64,000 nucleotides of DNA from Oscillospiraceae bacterium. Lineage in GTDB: Bacteria > Bacillota > Clostridia > Oscillospirales > Oscillospiraceae. Both the position numbers and the translations under genes were made by a program. The stretch spans positions 1 to 64,000 of the forward strand of contig WRJQ01000001.1 in the NCBI GenBank assembly GCA_009778485.1. The letters are read 5' to 3'. Below are positions 19,100 through 28,323 of the stretch, piece after piece (positions within the stretch are counted from its first letter, which is position 1; every line of letters starts with the position of its first letter). The notes under the pieces are model-generated. The model was not told the origin of the DNA. It was given only the letters and a program-made list of their open reading frames with translations, and ran no database searches.

Positions 19100-20572
19100 A
19101 TGATCGATCTGGCAATAAATAAGGGCAACCTTGAGCAAAACATCAAAAAGGCACGGGAGAATAATGTCATCATCCCGAACTTCAAGCAGATGCGGGACCC
19201 CGAAAGTAATGTGCCCGGAGGTATCAAGGACCGGCTGCGCAGCGTGGGGCTATGGGACGTCAACCCGCTGAACCTGTTTCGCATCACCTGGAAGAACGAG
19301 CCCAAGATGAGCGGAGGCTTGTACGCCGGTCCTAACTTCATAGAACTGCCGTCCGCGCTTACGGGAGTCCCTGCAAGGATAATCTGCATGGTAGGGAAGT
19401 ACTTCCCCACGGGCTGCCACAAAGTAGGAGCCTCTTTTGGCTGCCTCGCGCCCAGGCTGGTGACAGGGCAGTTCAACTCCGCCGCGCAGAAGGCGGTCTG
19501 GCCTTCCACCGGCAATTATTGCAGGGGAGGCGCGTTTAACTCAAAGCTGCTGGCCTGCGAGTCTGTCGCCATTTTGCCGGAGGGAATGAGCCGGGAGCGC
19601 TTTGACTGGCTGTCGCAAATCGCGGGCGAGGTCATAGCGACGCCGGGTACGGAAAGCAATGTCAAGGAAATCTTCGACAAGACGAACGAACTGCGCGCGA
19701 CCCGGGACGACGTGATGATCTTCAACCAGTTCGAGGAGATGGGCAACTATTTATGGCACTACAACATTACCGGAAGCGCCGTCGAGGAAGCGTTTGAGAG
19801 CATCAAAGGCGCCGACGGCAACTTCGCCGGCATCTGCCTGACATCAGGTTCTGCCGGCTCACTCGGGAGCGGGGATTACCTGAAGCAGAAGTACCCATTC
19901 TCCAAAATAGCGGTCGGCGAGGCGCTGCAGTGCCCGACGATCCTGAATAACGGCTTCGGCGCGCACCGCATCGAGGGCATAGGCGATAAGCACATCCCCT
20001 GGGTGCATAACGTCCGGAACACCGACATGGCGATAGCCATCGACGATAATGACTCGATGGCGCTCCTGCGCCTCTTTAACGAGCAGGCAGGCAAGTCGTT
20101 TTTGACTGGAGAAGCCGGTATGGACGAGCGTGATGTCGCGCGGCTTGCGCTCATGGGCATATCCGGCATATCGAACATGCTCTGCGCTATCAAGTTCGCG
20201 AAGTATTATGAGCTTACGGAGCAGGACGTTGTCGCCACGGTACTTACAGACTCGGTTGAGATGTATATGTCCAGGCTTGAGGAACTGCGCGAGGAACGCG
20301 GCGAATACAAGGCTTTGAACGCTGCTGCTGATTTCGCGGCAAGCTTGCGGGGGATACGGACGGATAACCTGATAGAGCTAACATACGCGGAGCGCAAGAG
20401 GGTGCATAATTTAAAATACTACACATGGGTCGAGCAGCAGGGGCGCTCGCCGCGTGAGCTGGACGACCAGTGGTATCATCAGGATGAGACATTTGAAGCG
20501 GTCCAGGGGCAGACGGAGCGGATAGACGCGTTGATCGATGAGTTTAATGACAGAGTAGGCCTCACGCCGTAG
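19100..20572 (+). CDS. PLP-dependent fold-type II (cysteine synthase-like) protein, function unassigned
   Basis: ICMVGKYFPTGCHKVGASFGCLAPRLVTG candidate PLP-lysine region; GSAGSLGSGDYLKQK phosphate-binding-like loop; ATG 19100 in the 19034 ORF. Confidence 0.7.
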   Translation: MIDLAINKGNLEQNIKKARENNVIIPNFKQMRDPESNVPGGIKDRLRSVGLWDVNPLNLFRITWKNEPKMSGGLYAGPNFIELPSALTGVPARIICMVGKYFPTGCHKVGASFGCLAPRLVTGQFNSAAQKAVWPSTGNYCRGGAFNSKLLACESVAILPEGMSRERFDWLSQIAGEVIATPGTESNVKEIFDKTNELRATRDDVMIFNQFEEMGNYLWHYNITGSAVEEAFESIKGADGNFAGICLTSGSAGSLGSGDYLKQKYPFSKIAVGEALQCPTILNNGFGAHRIEGIGDKHIPWVHNVRNTDMAIAIDDNDSMALLRLFNEQAGKSFLTGEAGMDERDVARLALMGISGISNMLCAIKFAKYYELTEQDVVATVLTDSVEMYMSRLEELREERGEYKALNAAADFAASLRGIRTDNLIELTYAERKRVHNLKYYTWVEQQGRSPRELDDQWYHQDETFEAVQGQTERIDALIDEFNDRVGLTP

Positions 20573-20670
20573 GGGCGGCATTCTGCCCAAGCCCCCTTCG
20601 CGCACGAAGGGGGTGACGCCCGCAGGGCGGCGGGGGTTGTCCACCACCGTAGGCCTAACGCCGTAGGGGC
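20555..20670. repeat. REP-like palindromic insert flanked by 22-nt near-identical direct repeats
   Basis: GTAGGCCTCACGCCGTAGGGGC (20555-20576) and GTAGGCCTAACGCCGTAGGGGC (20649-20670) flank the CCCCCTTCGCGCACGAAGGGGG hairpin. Confidence 0.75.
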
Positions 20671-20689
20671 CATGTAGAGCAAACAACTA

Positions 20690-21925
20690 ATGGAGATAAC
20701 AGTATTGCATAACACAAGATGGATAAAAAATACTATCCCTGTGTCCGATTGCGCGAAGAACTTGTCGCTTATGAACATCGGGACGATTAGCAAAGTTCGG
20801 GAGTTCCACAAAAGCTTTCCGCAATACTCCGTTACGCCGCTGGCCTCGCTGGATAACCTGGCAGGCGAAACGGGCGTAGGCGGTATCTACGTCAAAGACG
20901 AGTCATACAGGTTCGGCCTTAACTCCTTCAAGGCGCTGGGCTGCACATTCGCCCTCGCGAGCTTCATAGCTCAAACTGTTGGCTGCTCGGTGTGGGACTT
21001 GGACTATACGACGCTGACCTCGCCTGACATGAAGAGCAAGCTCGGTGAATACACATTTTTCGCAACGACCGACGGCAACCACGGCCGGGCTCTTGCATGG
21101 GCAGCGAACCAAATCAGGCAGAAGTCCGTGATATATATGCCAAAAGGCTGCCCGGCCGTTCGCCTGGAAAACATAAGGCGCGAAGGCGCGCAGGCGTATA
21201 TCACGGAAAGCAATTATGACGATACCATCCGCTTTACGGCGCAACTCGCCGAAAAGACCCCCGGTGGAGTGATCGTTCAGGATACCGCGTGGGAGGGATA
21301 TGAAGATATCCCCGGCTGGATAATGCAGGGTTATGGCGTCATGGCGCTGGAGGCCTGCGACCAGTTGCGGGAACGAGGAATCATGCCGACGCATATGTTC
21401 ATACAGGCCGGGGTCGGCGCATTCGCGGGTTCAGCGCAAGGCCTTGTGTGCAACTATTACGGAGATGAAAGCCCTATCTCGTTCGTGGTGGAGCCGACAG
21501 TCGCTGCATGCCACTACCGAAGCGCACAGAAAGGCGACGGCTCAATCGTAAAAGTCGGCGGCGATATGGATACGATTATGGCAGGGCTTGCCTGCGGCGA
21601 GCCGAACATTTTGTCCTGGGACATACTTAGAAACAAGAGTTCGTACTTTACGACGATTGAGGACGAAACAGCAGCCCGGGGGATGCGCGTGCTCGGCGCC
21701 CCTCTGCGCGGCGATCCCAGGGTAATATCCGGTGAGTCCGGCGCTTCGGCGATGGGATTTCTCATCGATCTGCTCACAAGTAGCGAGAGAAGCATGGCGG
21801 AACTCCGCGAACAGGCCGGCATTGGGAGAGATTCGCATATCCTGCTGTTCAGCACCGAAGGCGATACCGACCCTGAGAACTATCGGCGTATAGTTTGGGA
21901 AGGGCAGCTCCATTCAGGAGTTTAG
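20690..21925 (+). CDS. ygeX: 2,3-diaminopropionate ammonia-lyase
   Basis: [36 protein letters not shown]; exact start uncertain. Confidence 0.9.
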   Translation: MEITVLHNTRWIKNTIPVSDCAKNLSLMNIGTISKVREFHKSFPQYSVTPLASLDNLAGETGVGGIYVKDESYRFGLNSFKALGCTFALASFIAQTVGCSVWDLDYTTLTSPDMKSKLGEYTFFATTDGNHGRALAWAANQIRQKSVIYMPKGCPAVRLENIRREGAQAYITESNYDDTIRFTAQLAEKTPGGVIVQDTAWEGYEDIPGWIMQGYGVMALEACDQLRERGIMPTHMFIQAGVGAFAGSAQGLVCNYYGDESPISFVVEPTVAACHYRSAQKGDGSIVKVGGDMDTIMAGLACGEPNILSWDILRNKSSYFTTIEDETAARGMRVLGAPLRGDPRVISGESGASAMGFLIDLLTSSERSMAELREQAGIGRDSHILLFSTEGDTDPENYRRIVWEGQLHSGV

Positions 21926-21966
21926 CTCGAACCATAAGAATACAAGAGAGGTATTGGGTACACACT

Positions 21967-23289
21967 ATGGACTATGAAGCAGTTAAGGCGCGAGCCGAGC
22001 ACTACAAAAACGACATGACAAAATTCCTGCGCGACATGATACTCATTCCCGGCGAGAGCTGCGATGAAAAAGGCAAGATCGAACGCGCGGCGCAGGAGAT
22101 GCGCGCCCTGGGGTTCGACAAAGTTGAGATTGATGCGATGGGCAACCTGCTGGGCTACATGGGCAAGGGCGAAAAGCTCATCGCCTTCGACGGACATATC
22201 GATACGGTCGGCATTGGCAACCGGGATAACTGGCGCTTCGACCCTTACGAAGGCTACGAGACCGATGAAGAAATAGGCGGCAGGGGCGCGTCAGACCAGG
22301 AGGGGGGAATCGTCAGCGCGGTATACGGCGCGAAAATAATGAAGGATCTCGAGCTGCTTAGCGACGAGTATAAAGTACTCGTCACCGCGACCGTTCAGGA
22401 AGAGGACTGCGACGGCCTTTGCTGGCAGTACATTATTAACGAGAGCGGCGTGAGGCCGGAGTTCGTAGTGCTGAATGAACCGACCGACGGCGGCATCTAT
22501 CGCGGCCAACGCGGGCGCATGGAGATCCGGGTCGACGTCAAGGGGGTCTCGTGCCACGGCTCCGCACCCGAACGGGGAGATAACGCCATTTACAAAATGG
22601 CGGATATCCTGCAAGATATACGCGCCTTGAACGAAAACAACGCGGATGATGACGCTCAGGTCAAAGGGCTTGTCAAAATGCTGGACGAGGAGTTCAACCC
22701 GCAGTGGCGCGAAGCCCGTTTCCTGGGCAGGGGAACCATAACGACCAGCGAGATATTCTTCACCTCCCCGAGCCGTTGCGCGGTGGCGGACTCCTGCTCT
22801 GTCTCCCTCGACCGGCGTATGACAGCAGGCGAGACATGGGAATCCTGCCTCGACGAAATACGCGCGCTGCCGGCGGTCAAGAAGTACGGCAATGATGTGG
22901 CTGTTTCTATGTATGAGTACGACCGCCCATCTTACACCGGCTGCATCTATCCGATCGAGTGCTACTTCCCGACCTGGGTCATACCGCAAGACCACCCTGT
23001 CACTCGCGCAATGGAAGAATCGTACACCGGCCTCTACGGCAGCGAGCGCATAGGCTCTGCTGAAACGATCGACGCCCGGCGAGCAAGGCCTCTTACCGAC
23101 AAGTGGACATTCTCGACGAACGGCGTCACAATAATGGGGCGCAACGGTATTGCGTGCATAGGCTTCGGCCCGGGCGCGGAAGCGCAGGCGCACGCCCCGA
23201 ACGAAAAGACATGGAAACAGGATCTTGTAACCTGCGCCGCAGTGTTTGCGGTGTTACCGGCAATATATTCAAAGCAGAATGGAGAATAA
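21967..23289 (+). CDS. ygeY: YgeY-family selenium metabolism-linked hydrolase (M20-like)
   Basis: [42 protein letters not shown]; synteny with ygeX/ygeW. Confidence 0.9.
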   Translation: MDYEAVKARAEHYKNDMTKFLRDMILIPGESCDEKGKIERAAQEMRALGFDKVEIDAMGNLLGYMGKGEKLIAFDGHIDTVGIGNRDNWRFDPYEGYETDEEIGGRGASDQEGGIVSAVYGAKIMKDLELLSDEYKVLVTATVQEEDCDGLCWQYIINESGVRPEFVVLNEPTDGGIYRGQRGRMEIRVDVKGVSCHGSAPERGDNAIYKMADILQDIRALNENNADDDAQVKGLVKMLDEEFNPQWREARFLGRGTITTSEIFFTSPSRCAVADSCSVSLDRRMTAGETWESCLDEIRALPAVKKYGNDVAVSMYEYDRPSYTGCIYPIECYFPTWVIPQDHPVTRAMEESYTGLYGSERIGSAETIDARRARPLTDKWTFSTNGVTIMGRNGIACIGFGPGAEAQAHAPNEKTWKQDLVTCAAVFAVLPAIYSKQNGE

Positions 23290-23291
23290 AC

Positions 23292-24491
23292 GTGAGTATT
23301 AACATCGAACAATACGCCGGCAAGCTGGCGAGCCTTGACCACGCAAATATGTACGGGAACGACTTTTTCTTCACCTGGGAGAAAAGCGACGATGAACTCC
23401 TGGCGCTCTTTGCAGTCGCGGACGCGCTGAGGCTCTTGCGCGAAAGCAACATTTCGCCGCGGATATTTGACAGCGGCCTGGCGGTCAGCCTGTTCCGCGA
23501 CAACTCCACCCGCACGCGTTTCTCATTTAACTCGGCGGCCAACCTGCTTGGCCTCACGGTGCAGGACCTTGACGAGGGCAAGAGCCAGATCGCGCACGGT
23601 GAGACTGTCCGCGAGACAGCAAATATGATATCGTTCATGGCGGACGTCATCGGCATACGCGACGATATGTATATCGGCAAAGGCAACGCTTACATGCGCG
23701 AGGTCGCCGGCGCAGTGCGGCAAGGCTACGAGGAAGGCGTGCTCGAGCAGCGCCCGACGCTTGTGAACCTGCAGTGCGACGTAGACCATCCTACGCAGTC
23801 TATGGCCGACATGCTGCACATTATTCACCACTTCGGCGGCGTGGAGAACCTCAAGGGTAAAAAGCTTGCTATGTCTTGGGCGTACTCGCCGTCCTACGGC
23901 AAGCCGCTCTCTGTTCCGCAGGGGATCATCGGGCTGATGACGCGGTTTGGCATGGAAGTCTGCCTCGCTCATCCCGTCGGGTACGAGATCATGGGTGAGG
24001 TTGAGAAGGTAGCGGCGGAAAACGCCGCGAAGAGCGGCGGCGGCTTTTACAGGACCAACGACATGCGCGAAGCGTTCAAGGACGCAGACATAGTTTACCC
24101 AAAGAGCTGGGCGCCCTATGCCGCGATGGAAAAAAGGACGCAACTCTACGGTAACGGCGACGACGCGGGCATAAAGGCTCTCGAGAAGGAGCTGCTTGCG
24201 CAAAATGCCGAGCACAGGGACTGGGCCTGCACGGAAGACATGATGAAGCTGACAAAAGGCGGCGACGCGCTGTATATGCACTGCCTGCCGGCGGATATAA
24301 CCGGAGTTAGCTGCGAGATGGGCGAGGTGGACGCGTCAGTGTTCAGCCGTTACCGCAAGCCGCTGTACAAGCAGGCCGGATTTAAGCCCTATATAATATC
24401 CGCGATGATATTCCTGGCAAAATGCAAGGATCCGGCAGCGATGTTGCGGTACCTTGCGGAAAGAGGACAGGCGAAGGCAGTTAGTAGGTAG
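23292..24491 (+). CDS. ygeW: Knotted carbamoyltransferase YgeW
   Basis: SLFRDNSTRTRFSFNSAANLLGLTVQDLDEGKSQIAHGETVRETANMIS; GTG start inside the 23103 ORF. Confidence 0.92.
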   Translation: MSINIEQYAGKLASLDHANMYGNDFFFTWEKSDDELLALFAVADALRLLRESNISPRIFDSGLAVSLFRDNSTRTRFSFNSAANLLGLTVQDLDEGKSQIAHGETVRETANMISFMADVIGIRDDMYIGKGNAYMREVAGAVRQGYEEGVLEQRPTLVNLQCDVDHPTQSMADMLHIIHHFGGVENLKGKKLAMSWAYSPSYGKPLSVPQGIIGLMTRFGMEVCLAHPVGYEIMGEVEKVAAENAAKSGGGFYRTNDMREAFKDADIVYPKSWAPYAAMEKRTQLYGNGDDAGIKALEKELLAQNAEHRDWACTEDMMKLTKGGDALYMHCLPADITGVSCEMGEVDASVFSRYRKPLYKQAGFKPYIISAMIFLAKCKDPAAMLRYLAERGQAKAVSR

Positions 24492-24510
24492 GGGCGGCAT
24501 CCTGCCGCCC
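24488..24510. repeat. Short REP-like hairpin GTAGGGGCGGCATCCTGCCGCCC
   Basis: GGGCGGCA-TCC-TGCCGCCC palindrome; 12-nt core shared with 20569-20580. Confidence 0.6.
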
Positions 24511-24523
24511 GTAAGATTTAAGG

Positions 24524-25468
24524 ATGGTACCAAGAGTGAAAAGAATAGTACTGGCGCTGGGCGGCAACGCCCTTGGCGATAACCTGCACGAACAGATGAT
24601 TGCGGTGAAGAGCGCCGCGAAAGCGATCGCCGACCTCATAGAGGACGGATTCGACGTCATAATCACGCATGGCAACGGACCGCAGGTCGGCATGATAAAC
24701 CTGGCGATGGAGACAGCCGCCAAGTTTGACGAGCATCTGTTCTATATACCTATGTCTGTCTGCGTGGCGCTGAGCCAGGGATACATCGGCTACGACATAC
24801 AAAACGCGCTCCGCGAGGAACTCCTTGACAGGGGCATTGACAAACCCGTTGCGACGATAATCACACAGACCCTGGTGGACGAAAACGACCCGGCTTTCGC
24901 CGACCCGTCAAAACCGATCGGAGCCTACTATTCGCAAGAAGAAGCTGCGCAGATGGCAGAGCGTGGCTACGACATGAAGGAAGACGCGGGGCGCGGTTGG
25001 CGCCGTGTCGTCGCTTCGCCTAAACCAATTGGCATAGTTGAAAGCAAAACAGTCCTCGCGCTCCTGGAAGCAGGGCAGATACCGGTTACCGTCGGCGGAG
25101 GAGGAATCCCGGTCAAAAAAACAGAAGGCAGGCACTTAAAAGGCACGTCGGCTGTCGTAGACAAGGATTTCGCCAGCGCGAAGCTGGCGGAGGAACTCGA
25201 CGCCGATATGCTTGTTATTCTCACCGCTGTCGAAAAGGTTGCAATTAACTTTGGAAAGCCGGATCAGCAATGGCTGAGCGAGATGTCCGCAGAAGATGCG
25301 GAGCGCTATATAGGCGAGGGGCATTTCGCGCCGGGATCCATGCTCCCCAAGGTGGAAGCGGCGCTGGAGTTCGTAAAATCCGGGTCCGGACGCAGGGCGC
25401 TCATCACGATGCTCTCAAAAGCAAGGGAAGGCCTCGCCGGCAAGAACGGAACAACCATTCGTTTATAG
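24524..25468 (+). CDS. arcC: Carbamate kinase
   Basis: RIVLALGGNALGDN, THGNGPQVGMINLAME, VGGGGIPV, GTSAVVDKDFASAKLAEELDADMLVILTAVEKV. Confidence 0.95.
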   Translation: MVPRVKRIVLALGGNALGDNLHEQMIAVKSAAKAIADLIEDGFDVIITHGNGPQVGMINLAMETAAKFDEHLFYIPMSVCVALSQGYIGYDIQNALREELLDRGIDKPVATIITQTLVDENDPAFADPSKPIGAYYSQEEAAQMAERGYDMKEDAGRGWRRVVASPKPIGIVESKTVLALLEAGQIPVTVGGGGIPVKKTEGRHLKGTSAVVDKDFASAKLAEELDADMLVILTAVEKVAINFGKPDQQWLSEMSAEDAERYIGEGHFAPGSMLPKVEAALEFVKSGSGRRALITMLSKAREGLAGKNGTTIRL

Positions 25469-25629
25469 GTAGTGTCAAATAATCAATGAAAAAGCAATAT
25501 CTAGAAAATCAAACACGAGCCCAACGAAGTGGGTCGTGTTTGAAGAGGAGGAGCAACGAAACGGAGCGTATGCCCGAACTTGTGAGGGCGGAGCGGAGTG
25601 GAGTTTGCGACGACGACTGGAGGCTCTTT

Positions 25630-28311
25630 ATGGGATCTGAAAAGATAATACTCAGTGTAAACGGGAATACAGTGGGGTGCTCAAACGGGGAAAAAAAGCT
25701 CCTCGCGTACCTACGTGACGACCTGCGCCTGACCTCCGTAAAAGAAGGCTGCGGCGAAGGCGCCTGCGGCACATGCATGGTGCTGGTGGACGGCAAGGCG
25801 ACAAGAGCCTGTATCCCGACAGTCGCGAAACTGCAGGGGAAAAACATCGTGACGGTCGAAGGGCTCTCACAGCGGGAAAAGGAAGTCTATGCTTACTGCT
25901 TCGCCTCGGCGGGCGCGGTCCAGTGCGGCTATTGCATTCCCGGCATGGTCATCAGCGCGAAGGGGCTGCTTGACGCAAACCCCGACCCGACGCGCGCGGA
26001 CATACGAAAAGCGATTCGAGGGAACATCTGCCGCTGCACAGGATACGTCAAGATCATCGACGCGATCCTCAATGCGGCTGTCTTTTTCCGTGACAACTCC
26101 CCGATTCCAAAGCAGGAATTCTCAGGCAGGCTTGGAGAGGACTTCTTCCGTGTGGACGCGGAAGAGAAAACGCTCGGTACGGGCCTGTACACCGACGACG
26201 TAATAGTGGAGGGCATGGTCTTTGCCAAAGCGCTCCGATCAAAATACCCGCGAGCGCGCGTGCTCTCAATAGACTTTTCTGAAGCGGAGCGGCATGCTGA
26301 CTGCATCCGTATCATCACCGCCGGCGACGTGCCGGGGGACATCAAATGCGGGCATATCGTCAAAGACTGGGACGCGCTGATTGCCGCCGGAGGGGTAACC
26401 CGCTATGTCGGCGACGCTATCGCTCTCGCCGTAACAAGCTGCGCAGATACGCTCGACGAAGTGCTTGCGCTTATAAAGGTCGAGTACGAGGAACTTCCCC
26501 CGCTGACGTCGCCTGCCCGGTCTCTCGCGGAAGGTGCGCCGAGCATCCATGAAAACGGAAACCTGATGAACCGCCAGTTCATCAAGCGCGGCGACGCGGA
26601 CGCCGCTATTGCCGCTTCAAAGCATGTAGTCTCAAAGCATTACTCCATGCCTTTTATCGACCATGCGTTCATGGAACCCGAATGCGCCATTGCCGTCCCC
26701 GAAGGAGACGATGGCTTGCTGCTCTACACCGGCGGGCAGAGCGTCTATGACGAGCAGCATGAGATTAGCGGCCTGCTTGGGATACCGGTAGAAAATATCC
26801 GTGTCAAGTCCATGCTGGTGGGCGGGGGGTTCGGCGGCAAAGAGGACATGATAGTCCAGCACCATGCCGCGCTTGCCGCCTGGCTTACGAAGAAGCCGGT
26901 CAAGGTGAAGTTCTCCCGCGAAGAGAGCCTTAAAGTCCATCCCAAGCGCCACGCTATGGAAATCGACTTCACGACGGCCTGCGACGAGGACGGGAAGATC
27001 ACCGCCGTAAAGGCTGAGATAATTTCTGACACCGGGGCATACGCAAGCCTCGGCGGCCCGGTATTGCAGCGAGCTTGCACACACGCGGCGGGCCCGTATA
27101 ACTTCCAAAATGTCGATATAGTGGGAATGGCCGTCTACACAAACAACCCGCCGGGCGGCGCGTTCCGGGGCTTCGGGGTCACGCAATCGGCTTTCTGCAT
27201 GGAAAGCAACCTCAACCTTCTCGCGGAGATGGTAGGGATCTCTCCCTGGGAAATACGCTACCGTAACGCGATAAGGCCGGGTCAGGTGTTGCCTAACGGG
27301 CAGATAGCGGACGAATCAACCGCCATGGCGGAGTGCCTGCTCGCTGTGAAGGACGTTTACGAAAAGGCTCCTTACGCCGGAATCGCGAGCTGCTTCAAGA
27401 ACGCGGGGCGCGGCGTAGGATTGCCGGACACGGGCAGATGCATCATCTCCGTCGAGGGCGGTAAAATCCACGTACGGTCGAGCGCGGCATGCATAGGGCA
27501 GGGGATGCTGACGGTGCTGACGCAAATGGTGTGCCAGACGCTGAGCGAGACGCAGGGCGAGCCACAAAGCGAACTATTGGCCGAGCCGCGTGGCGAAACG
27601 TTCGGGAGGACTGTGAGCATTTCACCCGGTGTCATAGTCGCTGAACTGCCGGACACCTCGCGTACTCCGGACTCAGGCACGACGACGGCTTCCCGGCAGA
27701 CAGTCATTTCCGGCGAAGCGGCGTGCATTGCGGCAAGGAAGCTAAAGGCCGATATTGACGAGCAAATGGCAATCGGCGAACCGATGGCTAACATGACTGC
27801 GGAGGAAGCATTGCAAGCTCTCGAGGGGCGCGAATACTACGGCGAGTTCTGCCCGGAAACAGACCCTATGGGCAGCGAAAAACCTTACCCTGTCAGCCAT
27901 GTAGCGTACAGCTACGCAGCTCAAGTCGTCGAGCTGGACGAGCAGGGGAAGGTTATGAAGATTACAGCAGCCTATGACGTCGGAACTGTTGTAAACCCAA
28001 AGGCTGCGCAGGGGCAGCTCGAAGGCGGTATAATAATGGGCGTCGGATACGGCCTTACGGAGGAGTTCCCTGTCACGGGAGGCTACCCGACGGCGAAACT
28101 CGGCACTCTCGGGCTGCTGCGGGCAACGGACGCGCCGGAGATAGAGACTGTCTTCGTCAACAGCGGCGCGAGCCTCCCGGCAGCGCACGGCGCCAAAGGC
28201 ATGGGCGAGCTCTCGACAATCCCGACGGCGCCCGCGATACAGGGGGCGTATTACAAACTGGATGGCATATTCAGGCAGAAGCTCCCAATGGAAGGCACGT
28301 TCTACAAGTAG
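25630..28311 (+). CDS. Molybdenum hydroxylase, fused 2Fe-2S plus Mo-binding subunits (selenium-dependent xanthine dehydrogenase/XdhD-type)
   Basis: CGEGACGTCMV, QCGYCIPGM, NICRCTGYVKI followed by GGGFGGKEDM, GGAFRGFGVTQ, GAKGMGELSTIP; ATG 25630 in the 25486 ORF. Confidence 0.88.
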   Translation: MGSEKIILSVNGNTVGCSNGEKKLLAYLRDDLRLTSVKEGCGEGACGTCMVLVDGKATRACIPTVAKLQGKNIVTVEGLSQREKEVYAYCFASAGAVQCGYCIPGMVISAKGLLDANPDPTRADIRKAIRGNICRCTGYVKIIDAILNAAVFFRDNSPIPKQEFSGRLGEDFFRVDAEEKTLGTGLYTDDVIVEGMVFAKALRSKYPRARVLSIDFSEAERHADCIRIITAGDVPGDIKCGHIVKDWDALIAAGGVTRYVGDAIALAVTSCADTLDEVLALIKVEYEELPPLTSPARSLAEGAPSIHENGNLMNRQFIKRGDADAAIAASKHVVSKHYSMPFIDHAFMEPECAIAVPEGDDGLLLYTGGQSVYDEQHEISGLLGIPVENIRVKSMLVGGGFGGKEDMIVQHHAALAAWLTKKPVKVKFSREESLKVHPKRHAMEIDFTTACDEDGKITAVKAEIISDTGAYASLGGPVLQRACTHAAGPYNFQNVDIVGMAVYTNNPPGGAFRGFGVTQSAFCMESNLNLLAEMVGISPWEIRYRNAIRPGQVLPNGQIADESTAMAECLLAVKDVYEKAPYAGIASCFKNAGRGVGLPDTGRCIISVEGGKIHVRSSAACIGQGMLTVLTQMVCQTLSETQGEPQSELLAEPRGETFGRTVSISPGVIVAELPDTSRTPDSGTTTASRQTVISGEAACIAARKLKADIDEQMAIGEPMANMTAEEALQALEGREYYGEFCPETDPMGSEKPYPVSHVAYSYAAQVVELDEQGKVMKITAAYDVGTVVNPKAAQGQLEGGIIMGVGYGLTEEFPVTGGYPTAKLGTLGLLRATDAPEIETVFVNSGASLPAAHGAKGMGELSTIPTAPAIQGAYYKLDGIFRQKLPMEGTFYK

Positions 28312-28323
28312 AAGGAGACTGCA

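Noticed and set aside
22291-23193. 300-aa minus-strand ORF opposite ygeY
   Set aside because: Overlaps a confident YgeY coding frame and has no recognisable domain.
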